Shown one piece after another: positions 25,752 to 34,966 of a stretch of DNA of 64,000 bases (its first letter is position 1; each line of letters opens with the position of its first letter). Source of the stretch: CAZEAP01 sp964510315 (GTDB lineage: Bacteria > Planctomycetota > Brocadiia > SM23-32); the NCBI GenBank assembly GCA_964510315.1, contig CAZEAP010000001.1:62001-126000 (forward strand). Direction: 5' to 3'. A program made the translations under genes and the position numbers. Under the pieces are notes generated by a model. That model did not search any database. It was not told the DNA's origin and saw only the letters and a program-made list of their open reading frames with translations.

Positions 25752-26561
25752 GTGAGAGCGATAAGCCGGGACACTGTTTTGATCATCGTGTCGGCGCTGC
25801 TGGCTGCCGGCACACTGGCGCTGGCCGCTTCCGGCCCCGGCTCCTCATCGGAGAGCGGGGACGGGGACCGTCGGCTGGTGGACGACTTCGAAGGGGAAAC
25901 GACTGCGGCGGACCTTCCGGCCGACTGGGAGCCGCTGCACTTCGAGGACATTCCTCGACACACTCGATACGCGGTGAAGAGCGAGGACGGCAACCATTAC
26001 CTGCATGCAGGGGCGAGCAGGTCCGCTTCGGCGCTGGTGAAGCGGATTCCACTGAAGCTGAAGGCCTATCCCATCCTCGCCTGGCGGTGGCGCGTGAAAC
26101 ACACCGTCAAAGGGGGCAATGCCCGCACGAAAGAGGGGGACGATTACGCGGGTCGGGTCTACGTGAACTTCAAATACGATGCATCGCGCGTCGGCCTGAT
26201 GACCAGAATCAAATACGCCCTGGCCAAGAAGAAGATGGGGGAATTCCCTCCCCTGCACACCGTCAACTACATATGGGCCAACCGGCTGGAGCGCGGGACC
26301 TTCCTGCGCAACGCCTACTCGGACCGCGCCATGATGGTGGCGGTGGAAAGCGGCCAGACCAGGACCGGAGGCTGGGTCGAGGAGCGCAGGAACGTCTACG
26401 AGGACTACAAGAAGGCCTTCGGCCGGGAGCCTACCCCGGTCACGGCGGTTGCCGTGATGACCGACACCGACAACACCGGTTCCTCCGCTTCCGCCGACTA
26501 CGACGACATCCGTTTCCTGCCGGCTTCTGCGGAAGGGCGGCAATCGGGGCAGGCGCAATGA
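25752..26561 (+). CDS. Exported DUF3047-type protein
   Basis: A 269-residue protein with an N-terminal signal peptide or anchor (TVLIIVSALLAAGTLALAASG). The mature part reads like DUF3047: DDFEGE, then ILAWRWRVKHTVKGGNARTKEGDDYAGRVYVNF, YIWANRLERGTFLRNAYSDRAMMVAVESG and a DTDNTGSSASADYDDIRF C terminus. The fold is probably a lectin-like beta-sandwich acting in the periplasm or at the surface; its function is not known. The GTG start at 25752 is directly before the signal peptide. It follows the hybrid kinase by 70 bases and could be in the same transcript, and it ends 20 bases before the convergent transketolase gene. Confidence 0.75.
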   Translation: MRAISRDTVLIIVSALLAAGTLALAASGPGSSSESGDGDRRLVDDFEGETTAADLPADWEPLHFEDIPRHTRYAVKSEDGNHYLHAGASRSASALVKRIPLKLKAYPILAWRWRVKHTVKGGNARTKEGDDYAGRVYVNFKYDASRVGLMTRIKYALAKKKMGEFPPLHTVNYIWANRLERGTFLRNAYSDRAMMVAVESGQTRTGGWVEERRNVYEDYKKAFGREPTPVTAVAVMTDTDNTGSSASADYDDIRFLPASAEGRQSGQAQ

Positions 26562-26581
26562 CCCGACCTGCGCCTCAGCGG

Positions 26582-28600
26582 TTAATCACGGTCCAGCAGA
26601 GCCAGCGAACGGTCTACCACGTTCGCCACGCTGAAACCGAGTTCCCGCATGACCTCCTCGCCCGGGCCGGAGGCACCGAAGCGTCTCAAGCCCAGCACCT
26701 CTCCCTCGGTGCCCACGTACTTGTGCCAACCGAGAGGGGAGCCGGCCTCTAAGGCCAGGCGTTTGCCGACCTCGGGCGGGAGCACGGAGCGGCGATACTC
26801 GGGCGACTGCCGCTCGAACAGCTCCCAGCATGGAAAGCTGACCACGCGCACCGGTATGCCGCGCTCCTCGAGCTGGCGGGCGGCTTCCAGGACTCGCCAG
26901 ACCTCCGAACCGCTGGCCAGCAGCAGCAGGCGTGGTTCGGCGTCCTCCGGGTCGTGCAGGACGTAGGCGCCCTTGCGAAGGCCATCGGCGGGAGCCAGGT
27001 CGGAGCGGTCCAGCACGGGCAGCTTCTGCCGACTGCAGATGATGCAACTCACTCCGGTTGTGTTGAGCATGGCCGCCCGCCAGGCTTCCCGCGCTTCATT
27101 GGCGTCGGCCGGGCGGATCACCATGCAGTTGGGGACGGCCCTCAGGGAGGCGACGTGTTCGACCGGCTGGTGAGTGGGCCCGTCCTCGCCGATGCCGACG
27201 CTGTCGTGGGTGAACTGGTAGATCACGCCTGCCTCCGAGATGGCCGCCATCCGGAGAGCGGGGCGCACGTAGTCGCTGAAGACGGTGAAGGTGGAGCCGA
27301 AGGCGCGCAGGCCGCCGTGCAGCGCCATGCCCGCGCAGGCGGCGCCCATAACGTGCTCGCGAACACCAAACCGGATGTTCTGCCGGCCATAGCTGCCGGC
27401 CTGCATGCTGCCTTCCTCGTCGGGCAGTGTGCGCGTAGAGGACCCCAGGTCGGCGTCGCCTCCCACCAGGGTCCAGCAGTTGCGGCGGATTGCTCCGAGC
27501 GTGGCTCCCGCCGCGTCGCGCGTGGCAATGGGACCGTCGGACGGTTCCCAGATCGGCAGTCCGTCTTCCCATGCCTCCGGCAGTTGGCCGGCCCAGGCCC
27601 GTTCCCACTCACCGGCCACCGTCGGGAACTGGTCACAGAAAGTCTGCCAGGCATTGCGCCAGGAGCGATACCGTTCGCGGCCCTGCCGGGCGATCTCGTG
27701 AAAGCGTTCTCGCGCCCTGTCGGGGATCAGGAACATCTCCTCCTCCGGCCAGCCCAGATTCCGCTTGGTCTCTTTCAACTGGTCGGCGTCCAACGGCTTG
27801 CCGTGCGCCGCGTGGGTGTCCTGCACCGGGCTGGCGTAACCGATGTGGGTGTGACAGACGATAAGGGAAGGCCGATCGTCCACCTCCTGGGCTTCCCGCA
27901 CCGCCCGGGTCACTCCCTCCACGTCGGTGGTGGCTTCCTCGACCCGTGTGGTGTGCCACCCGCAGGCCTCGAACCGGGCGGCCGTGTCATCGGTAAACCA
28001 TTCGCTGGTGGGGCCTTCCAGGGATATGTCATTGGAGTCGTAGAGGACGATAAGCTTCCCCAACCCAAGGTGACCGGCCAGACTGGCGGCCTCGTGACTT
28101 ATCCCTTCCATCATGTCCCCGTCGCTGGCCAGCACGTAGGTGTGGTGGTCCACGATGCGATGGCCGGGGCGGTTGAAGCGGGCCGCCAGGTAACGCTCCG
28201 CAAGGGCCATCCCCACCGCGTCCCCCAGCCCCTGCCCGAGCGGACCGGTGGTGACTTCGACGCCCGGCGCGCAGCGGGCCTCAGGGTGTCCCGGGGTCAT
28301 GCTTCCGAACTGCCGGAAGTCTTTCAGCTCCTGCAGGGGAAGTTCGTATTCGCAGAGGTGCAGCATACTGTAGAGCAGGGCGCTGGCGTGACCGGCGGAC
28401 AGGACAAAACGGTCCCGGTCAGGCCAGTTGGGCTCATCGGGATTGAATTTCATGATGTTTGCCCACAGCGTGTAGGCTATGGCGGAGCAGCCCAGCGGCG
28501 CTCCGGGGTGGCCGGAGTCGGCCGTGTGCACGGCGTCGATCGAAAGGGTGCGGATGGTGTTCACGCAAAGCTCCTGCAGGCTCATCTGTTCAAGCGACAT
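26582..28600 (-). CDS. tkt: Transketolase
   Basis: A 672-residue thiamine-diphosphate enzyme that moves two-carbon ketol units between sugar phosphates in the non-oxidative pentose phosphate pathway. Motifs: HTADSGHPGAPLG at the N terminus, the ThDP-binding GDGxxxEG-type stretch SDGDMMEGISHEAASLAGHLGL with YDSNDIS, and in the pyrimidine domain FGVREHVMGAACAGMALHGG and THDSVGIGEDGPTHQPVEH. The length is normal. ATG at 28600 follows GGGAGG by about five bases. Divergent from rpiB, an enzyme of the same pathway, across a 142-base shared control region. Confidence 0.96.
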   Translation of the reverse strand: MSLEQMSLQELCVNTIRTLSIDAVHTADSGHPGAPLGCSAIAYTLWANIMKFNPDEPNWPDRDRFVLSAGHASALLYSMLHLCEYELPLQELKDFRQFGSMTPGHPEARCAPGVEVTTGPLGQGLGDAVGMALAERYLAARFNRPGHRIVDHHTYVLASDGDMMEGISHEAASLAGHLGLGKLIVLYDSNDISLEGPTSEWFTDDTAARFEACGWHTTRVEEATTDVEGVTRAVREAQEVDDRPSLIVCHTHIGYASPVQDTHAAHGKPLDADQLKETKRNLGWPEEEMFLIPDRARERFHEIARQGRERYRSWRNAWQTFCDQFPTVAGEWERAWAGQLPEAWEDGLPIWEPSDGPIATRDAAGATLGAIRRNCWTLVGGDADLGSSTRTLPDEEGSMQAGSYGRQNIRFGVREHVMGAACAGMALHGGLRAFGSTFTVFSDYVRPALRMAAISEAGVIYQFTHDSVGIGEDGPTHQPVEHVASLRAVPNCMVIRPADANEAREAWRAAMLNTTGVSCIICSRQKLPVLDRSDLAPADGLRKGAYVLHDPEDAEPRLLLLASGSEVWRVLEAARQLEERGIPVRVVSFPCWELFERQSPEYRRSVLPPEVGKRLALEAGSPLGWHKYVGTEGEVLGLRRFGASGPGEEVMRELGFSVANVVDRSLALLDRD

Positions 28601-28637
28601 GGTTCCTCCCTGCAAGCTGTGGCAGATGGTGTTTGAG

Positions 28638-28666
28638 TTGCTTCCCCGCGTTCCGGGCGGTATTGT
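28638..28666 (+). promoter_or_regulatory. Candidate sigma-70 promoter of the rpiB-copA-amidohydrolase operon
   Basis: TTGCTT, 17-base spacer, TATTGT; a second -10-like TATACT lies at 28670-28675. It is within the divergent tkt/rpiB gap. Confidence 0.4.
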
Positions 28667-28742
28667 GAATATACTAATAGATGGGCCGTGAGCGGTCCAG
28701 TTCAAGGGCGGTGCGCTCTGCTGAATCAGGGAGGCCGGAGCC

Positions 28743-29198
28743 ATGAAGATTGCGGTCGGGGCCGACCATGCGGGTTATGTGCTGAAAGACAAGATCGTCG
28801 CCGCCCTCCGCGAAGACGGTCACCAGGTGCTGGACCTGGGGACCGATTGTCCCGATTCGGTCGATTATCCCGACTACGCCGAGGCCGTCGGAAAAGCAAT
28901 ACTCGCAGGCAGGGCCGAGCGGGGGATAGCCATATGCGGCAGCGGGGCGGGGGTCTCCATCGCCGCCAATAAGATGAAGGGCATACGGGCGGCCACCGTC
29001 CACGACTGCTTCACCGCCCACCAGGCGGTCCAGCACGACGACCTCAACGTGCTGTGCCTCGGCTCGCTGATTGTGGGGGAATGGCTGGCGGTGGAGATCG
29101 CGCGAACCTTTGTCGCCGCCCGCTTCCAGGAGAAGAAGCGCTATCGCCGCCGTGTGGAGAAGATAGAGCGTCTGGGGGATACGTATCTGCAGAAGTGA
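28743..29198 (+). CDS. rpiB: Ribose-5-phosphate isomerase B
   Basis: A 151-residue RpiB/LacAB-family enzyme interconverting ribose 5-phosphate and ribulose 5-phosphate. The family start MKIAVGADHAGYVLK holds the Asp-His pair near the active site, and the catalytic Cys lies in ICGSGAGVSIAANKMKGIRAA. HDDLNVLCLGSLIVG is the third family block. ATG at 28743 has GGGAGG upstream. Divergent from transketolase and followed after 24 bases by a copper ATPase gene, with which it probably shares a transcript, a combination that has no obvious metabolic logic. Confidence 0.95.
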   Translation: MKIAVGADHAGYVLKDKIVAALREDGHQVLDLGTDCPDSVDYPDYAEAVGKAILAGRAERGIAICGSGAGVSIAANKMKGIRAATVHDCFTAHQAVQHDDLNVLCLGSLIVGEWLAVEIARTFVAARFQEKKRYRRRVEKIERLGDTYLQK

Positions 29199-29222
29199 CT
29201 CACGGGCAGGAAGGGGGCAGAC

Positions 29223-31871
29223 ATGCCGACGGATCCCGTTTGTGGAATGACCGTGGAGCCGGACGAGGCGGCCGGAAGCAGCCGTTACAGGGGAGAGACC
29301 TACTACTTCTGCAATCCGGGCTGCAAGGAACGGTTCGACGAAGATCCGGAGAGGTTCATCGGCGCCGAGGGCGAGGAGGCCGACGAAACCGCCCCCGAAG
29401 CGGTCGAGGAAGAGGACCTCGAATCCGCCGAGCTGTCCATCCGGGAGATGACCTGCGCCTCGTGCGCCCGGACCGTGGAGAAGGCGCTCAACGGCGTCGA
29501 GGGTGTCCAGGAGGCCACCGTCAGCTTTGCTGCGGAGACCGCGCAGGTGCGCTATGACCCCGCGAGCGCCGACCGCGAGGCGATGGCTGAGGCCGTGCGG
29601 AACGCCGGCTACGACGTGGCCGAACCGGGGGAACGCATCACCCTGGCGGTCAAGGACATGAGCTGCCAGTCCTGCGCACAGACCATCAGTCACGCCCTCC
29701 GTAACCGCGAGGGCGTGCTGGAGGCCGAGGTCCGCTTCGCCGCCGGAGAGGCACGCGTGCGCTACGATCCCGACGCCATATCCCCCGACGAGATGGTCCG
29801 GACCGTGTCCGACGTGGGCTACACGGCGGAGGTCGGCGAACCGGAGGCCGAGGAGGGGGAGCGGGAGATGAGGCGGGCGCGTCGGCGAATGGTCATCGCC
29901 TGGGCAGTGACCGCCCCCGTAATGCTCGTGATGATCCCCTTCATGTTCTGGCCGGAGGCCCTCCAGGACTACCGATCCCTGTACGAGTGGGGCGTCGTCA
30001 TCCTGGCCCTTCCCGTGCTTGCCGTGGCCGGCTTCCACACCTATAGGAGCGCACTGAAAAGCGTCGCGCACCTCTCGGCGAACATGGACGTGCTCATCAT
30101 GCTGGGCAGCGGGTCGGCGTTCATCACCGGTCCACTCAGTCTGGTGGGGTTCGGCATCCACAACTACGCCGGGGTCGGCGCCATGATCATGGCGTTCCAC
30201 CTGACGGGGCGTTACGTGGAGGCCCGGGCCCGGGGACGCGCCGGGCGGGCGCTGCGGAAGCTGCTGGAACTCGGCGCCAAATCCGCCCGCGTTCTGCGCG
30301 ACGGAGAAGAAGTCGAAGTCCCGGTCGAGCAGATACAGGTAGGCGACGTCATGGTCGTCCGACCGGGCGAGAAGATACCCACCGACGGCGAGGTGGTGGA
30401 AGGCACAAGCTCCGTGGACGAATCCATGGCCACCGGGGAGTCCGTTCCCGTGGCGAAGGAGCCCGGCGACAGTGTCATCGGCTCGACCGTCAACCGCGAG
30501 GGCGTTCTGAAGGTGGAGGCCACGCGGGTGGGTGAGGAGACTTTCCTCGCCCAGGTCGTCCGCATGGTCCGTGAGGCGCAGGCTTCCCGCGTGCCGATCC
30601 AGCAATTTGCCGACCGGGTGACCGCTTACTTCGTGCCCACCGTCATCGGGCTGTCCATCCTTACGTTCCTGATATGGGTCCTGTTCCCCGAACCTCTGCG
30701 GCCGATCACCCGGGCGGCCTCGGAGGTGCTGTTCTGGGTCGGGGAGGATCTGCTGGCGGGCTCGGTGGTGTCCATGGCGGTCTTTGCGGCGGTGGCGGTC
30801 ATGGTCATCGCCTGTCCCTGCGCGCTGGGCCTTGCCACACCGACCGCCCTGATGGTGGGGAGCGGCATGGGGGCCCAGAACGGCATCCTCATCCGGTCCG
30901 GAGAGGCCATCCAGACCATGAAAGACGTCCGAACCATCGTGTTCGACAAAACCGGCACGCTTACCCGGGGGAGGCCGGAAGTAACCGACGTGGTGCCCCT
31001 GGGGGACCACGAGAGCAAAGACGTGCTGCGATGGGCCGCCTCGCTGGAGAAAGGCAGCGAACATCCCCTTGCGGAGGCGGTGCTCCGGCGGGCCGAAGAG
31101 CGGGAAGTTGAACTGGAGGAGACCGAGGACTTTGAGGCGGTCAGCGGCAAAGGGGTGCGCGGCTCCGTGGGCGGCACCCCGGTGGTGGTCGGGACCGCGA
31201 CACTCATGGACGAAGAAGGCGTGGACTGGGACGCCGGCCGCCAGGAGCGCTCCCGGCTGGAGGAGGAGGCAAAGACCACCATGCTGGTGGCCGCCGACGG
31301 CGACCTGATCGGCCTGATCGGTATCGCCGACACGCTCAAAGAAGGGTCCGCGGAGGCGATAGCCGCCTTGAAGGAAATGGGCTTCGAGGTGGCCATGATC
31401 ACGGGCGACAACGAGCGGACGGCCCAGGCCATAGCCGATGAGGTCGGGATAGACCGCGTTTTGGCCGAAGTCCTGCCCGACGAGAAGGCCGAGGAGATAG
31501 GGCGGCTCCAGGAGCAGGGCGGCTACGTGGCGATGGTGGGGGACGGCATCAACGACGCACCGGCTCTGGCCCGGGCGGACGTCGGCATAGCTCTGGGCAC
31601 CGGCACCGACATCGCCATCGAAAGCGCAGACATCACCCTCGTGCGGGGAGAGCTGGGAACCGTGGTCAGCGCCGTCAAACTGAGCAGCGCCACGTTCCGG
31701 AAGATCAAGCAGAACCTCTACTGGGCGTTCGGCTACAATCTGGTGGCTATCCCCGCGGCAATGCTGGGGCTTCTCCACCCCCTGGTGGCCGAAGCTGCCA
31801 TGGCCTTCAGTTCGGTCAGCGTTGTTTCCAACTCCACGCTGCTGCACCGCGCCGACATCAGCTCAACCTGA
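29223..31871 (+). CDS. copA: Cu(I)-translocating P-type ATPase with N-terminal YHS and two HMA domains
   Basis: An 882-residue P1B-type ATPase. Residues 1-46 form a YHS metal-binding domain (Cys7, Cys30, Cys34). Heavy-metal-associated domains follow with C-x2-C at 78-81 and 148-151. The membrane Cys-Pro-Cys motif (CPCALGLATPTAL) lies near residue 530, the phosphorylation site DKTGTLT near 575, a SEHPLAEA His-Pro motif, and MVGDGINDAPAL as the hinge. GYN in the seventh and MAFSSVSVV in the eighth helix match Cu(I) exporters. It exports copper from the cytoplasm using ATP. ATG at 29223 has AGGGGG upstream. Second gene of the rpiB operon. Confidence 0.95.
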   Translation: MPTDPVCGMTVEPDEAAGSSRYRGETYYFCNPGCKERFDEDPERFIGAEGEEADETAPEAVEEEDLESAELSIREMTCASCARTVEKALNGVEGVQEATVSFAAETAQVRYDPASADREAMAEAVRNAGYDVAEPGERITLAVKDMSCQSCAQTISHALRNREGVLEAEVRFAAGEARVRYDPDAISPDEMVRTVSDVGYTAEVGEPEAEEGEREMRRARRRMVIAWAVTAPVMLVMIPFMFWPEALQDYRSLYEWGVVILALPVLAVAGFHTYRSALKSVAHLSANMDVLIMLGSGSAFITGPLSLVGFGIHNYAGVGAMIMAFHLTGRYVEARARGRAGRALRKLLELGAKSARVLRDGEEVEVPVEQIQVGDVMVVRPGEKIPTDGEVVEGTSSVDESMATGESVPVAKEPGDSVIGSTVNREGVLKVEATRVGEETFLAQVVRMVREAQASRVPIQQFADRVTAYFVPTVIGLSILTFLIWVLFPEPLRPITRAASEVLFWVGEDLLAGSVVSMAVFAAVAVMVIACPCALGLATPTALMVGSGMGAQNGILIRSGEAIQTMKDVRTIVFDKTGTLTRGRPEVTDVVPLGDHESKDVLRWAASLEKGSEHPLAEAVLRRAEEREVELEETEDFEAVSGKGVRGSVGGTPVVVGTATLMDEEGVDWDAGRQERSRLEEEAKTTMLVAADGDLIGLIGIADTLKEGSAEAIAALKEMGFEVAMITGDNERTAQAIADEVGIDRVLAEVLPDEKAEEIGRLQEQGGYVAMVGDGINDAPALARADVGIALGTGTDIAIESADITLVRGELGTVVSAVKLSSATFRKIKQNLYWAFGYNLVAIPAAMLGLLHPLVAEAAMAFSSVSVVSNSTLLHRADISST

Positions 31872-31884
31872 CGGAGCCCCTCCG

Positions 31885-32700
31885 ATGGCCATCGACTTCC
31901 ATACCCATGTCTTTCCCAACGAGTTGGCCCCGAAAGCGATCGACACCCTCAACGCCGAAATCCCCCGTGAGGCATGGGCCGTGCTGGACGGCACGGTGGC
32001 CGACCTGCTGCGCTCAATGGACGGGGCGGGGATCGAGAGGAGCGTCCTCTGCTCCATAGCAACCGCGCCCAAACAGGTGACGCCGATACTGCGCTGGTCC
32101 GAGAGCGTCGCCAACGAGCGGATCATTCCCTTTGGTTCGGTCCATCCGGACTGTGAAGACCTGGAGGCCGAGGTACAGAAGATCGCAGATGCGGGCCTGA
32201 GGGGCATTAAGCTTCACTCCCAGTACCAGGATTTCGCAGTCGACGAGGACAGGCTCTGGCCGCTCTACGGCGCCGCCGCCGAGGCGGGGCTTATCCTGGT
32301 TTTCCACGCGGGACGGGACATAGCTTTCCCTCCGGAGGACGACCGGGCCGCACCGCGGAGGATACTGCAGGTCCACCGGGCTTTCCCCGATCTTCGCATC
32401 GTGGCCGCGCACATGGGAGGCTGGAAGATGTGGGGCGAAGTCGCTCGAACCCTTGCCGGGCGGGACATCTACCTGGAGACTTCCTACACCTTCGATACCG
32501 CTCCGAAGCGGGAGATTGACCGCATCCTGGAGCGGCATTCGAAGGAGCGCATTCTGTTCGGGACGGACAGTCCCTGGCGCGACCAGGCGGAGACGCTCCG
32601 GCTGGTCCGGCAGGCGTTCGACGACCCGGATGTCCGCCACAAGGTGCTGACCGCAAACGCGGAGCGGCTTCTGGGCATTGATGGCCGAGACGGCGGCTAA
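31885..32700 (+). CDS. Amidohydrolase (Amidohydro_2, metal-dependent TIM-barrel hydrolase)
   Basis: A 271-residue protein of the amidohydrolase superfamily. The N-terminal His-x-His metal motif is in MAIDFHTHVFPNE. RGIKLHSQYQDF, LVFHAGRD, IVAAHMGGW and the late Asp in ILFGTDSPW complete the metal site order. Relatives act as decarboxylases, lactonases or hydrolases on aromatic or carboxylic substrates; the exact one is not predictable. ATG at 31885 has GGAG nine bases upstream and is 13 bases after the copA stop, so it is likely the third gene of that operon. Confidence 0.85.
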   Translation: MAIDFHTHVFPNELAPKAIDTLNAEIPREAWAVLDGTVADLLRSMDGAGIERSVLCSIATAPKQVTPILRWSESVANERIIPFGSVHPDCEDLEAEVQKIADAGLRGIKLHSQYQDFAVDEDRLWPLYGAAAEAGLILVFHAGRDIAFPPEDDRAAPRRILQVHRAFPDLRIVAAHMGGWKMWGEVARTLAGRDIYLETSYTFDTAPKREIDRILERHSKERILFGTDSPWRDQAETLRLVRQAFDDPDVRHKVLTANAERLLGIDGRDGG

Positions 32701-32732
32701 GTGACCGTTTCCCGGGCATATCGCGCTTGCCC

Positions 32733-32761
32733 TTGTCATGCGCATGTGGGCCCCGTACACT
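32733..32761 (+). promoter_or_regulatory. Sigma-70-type promoter of the DUF362 gene
   Basis: TTGTCA, 17-base spacer, TACACT. It predicts a leader of about 110 bases. Confidence 0.6.
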
Positions 32762-32878
32762 GAATGTGCTGGAAAGATGAGGCCCCGGGTGCTGGTGGGG
32801 TCTCGGCGACTATCATGAGCGGTCGCACGTCTCTCTGGGCTACCGGCTACCGTGGGGGCTTTGCAGGGAAGCAGAACC

Positions 32879-34003
32879 ATGAGCACAGAGCATCAGAAGG
32901 GGAAGCGTGTCTCACGGAGGGACTTTCTGAGATTAACGGCGGGAACGGTCGCGGCGGCTTCGCTCCCGACCATCATCCTCCCGAAGCGGGCCGAAGCCTA
33001 CCAGCCGGGGGCGCGGGTTCGCCCGGAGGTCGATCCCCTGCGTGTCGTGGGGGTGACCGACGGGGCCATGACCACCGAGCAGAGCGTGGACACGCCGTGG
33101 AAGGTGCGTGACCCCCTGGTCAACTCCCAGGCCGTGGCCGCCAACATGGACCGCATGGCTGCGGCCCTGGTCGAGGAGTCCGATCCCACGTCGGCGTGGC
33201 GGCGGATATTCATCAAGCCGCCCGGGAAGAGCTGGGGCGACACGGTGGTGGCGATCAAGACGAACCAAATCGCGCAACAGCGCACCCGAAGCGCGGTGAT
33301 GAGCAAGGTCTGCCGCGTCTTGACCGGTCCGATCGGCGTAAAGCCTTCCAACATATACGTCTACGACGCATGCCACGGCGGCAGTATGCCCGGCAATCCC
33401 TTCAAGGGCCTCCCCGAGGGCGTCAACCTCGCCAACAAGTGGGGCGGCTTCGCGGGCAAGGCGGGCGTGCCCGCTCCCTACTTTGACGGCGATAAGACCG
33501 TCAAGTGCCTCGGGCCGCTGGCCGACGATGAGGTGGATATTCTCATCAACCTGGCCCTGTGCAAGGGGCATGGCGGACGGTTTGGCGGGTTCACCATGAG
33601 CCTGAAGAATCACTTCGGAACCTTCGAGCCCCGCCCGGCCCACCGGTCCGGTGGCGGTGCCTCCTATCTGATGGCCATCAACAAGACGCCGGAAATACTG
33701 GGACGGATGGATCCGAAAACGGGCAACGTGCTTTTCCCCCGGCAGCAGCTTTGTCTCATTGACGCCCTGTGGGCGAGCAAACCGGGTCCCGGCGGCCACC
33801 CCACCCATCAGCCCAACACTCTCCTGATGGGCACGTTCAATCCGGTTCTGGACTACGTCGCAGCCACAAGCCTGCGCCGCGACAGGATGGGCTGGGGAGT
33901 CAACGAGGGCGTGCTGGGGCTGCTGGAGCAGCAGTTCGGCTTCCGCGGGGACGACCTACCCAACGAAGGACGGCCGATTGACGCACTGAAGTGGGCCGGC
34001 TGA
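32879..34003 (+). CDS. Tat-exported DUF362 domain protein
   Basis: A 374-residue protein with a twin-arginine signal (SRRDFLRLTAGTVAAA) followed by an Ala-rich stretch and a likely cleavage site near EAYQPG. The body has the DUF362 features: VVAIKTNQIAQ, NIYVYDACHGGS, ILINLALCKGHGGRFGGFTMSLKNHFG and LIDALWASKPG. Tat export implies folding or cofactor loading before export, but no ferredoxin-type Cys cluster is present in this version. ATG at 32879 fits the Tat signal and has AGGGA upstream. Function of the family is unknown. It is preceded by its own promoter and convergent with the GH130 pair. Confidence 0.82.
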   Translation: MSTEHQKGKRVSRRDFLRLTAGTVAAASLPTIILPKRAEAYQPGARVRPEVDPLRVVGVTDGAMTTEQSVDTPWKVRDPLVNSQAVAANMDRMAAALVEESDPTSAWRRIFIKPPGKSWGDTVVAIKTNQIAQQRTRSAVMSKVCRVLTGPIGVKPSNIYVYDACHGGSMPGNPFKGLPEGVNLANKWGGFAGKAGVPAPYFDGDKTVKCLGPLADDEVDILINLALCKGHGGRFGGFTMSLKNHFGTFEPRPAHRSGGGASYLMAINKTPEILGRMDPKTGNVLFPRQQLCLIDALWASKPGPGGHPTHQPNTLLMGTFNPVLDYVAATSLRRDRMGWGVNEGVLGLLEQQFGFRGDDLPNEGRPIDALKWAG

Positions 34004-34030
34004 GCGGGGAGCGTCCGGTCCGTCGGGGTT

Positions 34031-34966
34031 CTACTCGCTGCCCTCTATGGCCAGGTCCACCAGGTCTTGCAGGTGGCCGGAGGCGACGCAGATCGAAGTA
34101 TCGGCGGCCCCGTAGTAAACCTTGATCTCGCCGTCGTCCTCCAGTATGGCGGCGGAGGGGTAGACGACGTTGTAGATGTCGCCGATCCTCTCGTAGTCGG
34201 TGCGCGGGGCCAGTATCGGAATGTCGCTGCGGCCGATCAGCGTGGTGGGGTCTTCCAGGTCCATCAGCACAACTCCGGCCCTGTAGATGGGGCCGCTGCC
34301 GGTCATCTTTACGCCGTGGTAGATTTCCAGCCAGCCCTCATCGGTCTCGATGGGCACCGTGGAGCCGCCCACTCGGTAGGAGTCCCAGTAGCCCTCCCGC
34401 GGGGAGATCAGGGCGTGGGAATCTCCCCAGTGTTTGAGGTCTTCTGAGAAGGATACCCAGATGCGCCCCACGTCGTGACCGATGGGCCGGTCCAGCCGGA
34501 CGTATCGACCGTTGATCTTCCGGGGGAACAGCATGCCATCTTTGTTGCCGGGCTCGGAGATCAGCCCCAGGCGATCGAACTCGGTGAAGTCTTCGGTGAC
34601 CGCCAGCGCAAGGCACGGGCCGTAGCCGCTGAAAGCGGTGTAGATAACGTAGATGGTGTCTTCCAGGATTGTTACGCGGGGGTCCTCGACGCCGGCCACC
34701 TCGTATTTTTCCATCGGCCCGTAATCGGCCGGGCCCATCACGGGGTAGCGTTCCAGCTCGAACTCGTAGCCGTCCGGACCCCGGCCCAGGGCGAAGACCG
34801 AATACCCATGCTGGCCCTCTACCCTCAGCAGGATGCAGTAGCGGCCGTCGAGCTTCAGCGCCGAGCCGTTGAAGACCGTGTTGCAGGTGAAGGGGATGTC
34901 GGCGGCCGTAACGATGGGGTTGTCTTCATAGCGGGTCAGCAGGTCCTGGGCGCCTTGTTCGGTCAC
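34031..34966 (-). CDS. GH130 family glycoside phosphorylase/hydrolase (second of pair)
   Basis: A 311-residue five-bladed beta-propeller enzyme of the GH130 type, which act on beta-mannosides, many as phosphorylases. The catalytic acid is expected to be the Asp in VEDPRVTILED. Other blocks are FNGSALKLDGRYCILLRVEG, DGMLFPRKINGRYVRLDRP, ISPREGYWDSYRVGGS and YHGVKMTG. There is no signal peptide, fitting intracellular phosphorolysis. GTG at 34966 overlaps the stop of the upstream paralog (GTGA), so translation is coupled. Whether it is a phosphorylase or a hydrolase depends on phosphate-binding residues I cannot verify by eye. Confidence 0.88.
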   Translation of the reverse strand: MTEQGAQDLLTRYEDNPIVTAADIPFTCNTVFNGSALKLDGRYCILLRVEGQHGYSVFALGRGPDGYEFELERYPVMGPADYGPMEKYEVAGVEDPRVTILEDTIYVIYTAFSGYGPCLALAVTEDFTEFDRLGLISEPGNKDGMLFPRKINGRYVRLDRPIGHDVGRIWVSFSEDLKHWGDSHALISPREGYWDSYRVGGSTVPIETDEGWLEIYHGVKMTGSGPIYRAGVVLMDLEDPTTLIGRSDIPILAPRTDYERIGDIYNVVYPSAAILEDDGEIKVYYGAADTSICVASGHLQDLVDLAIEGSE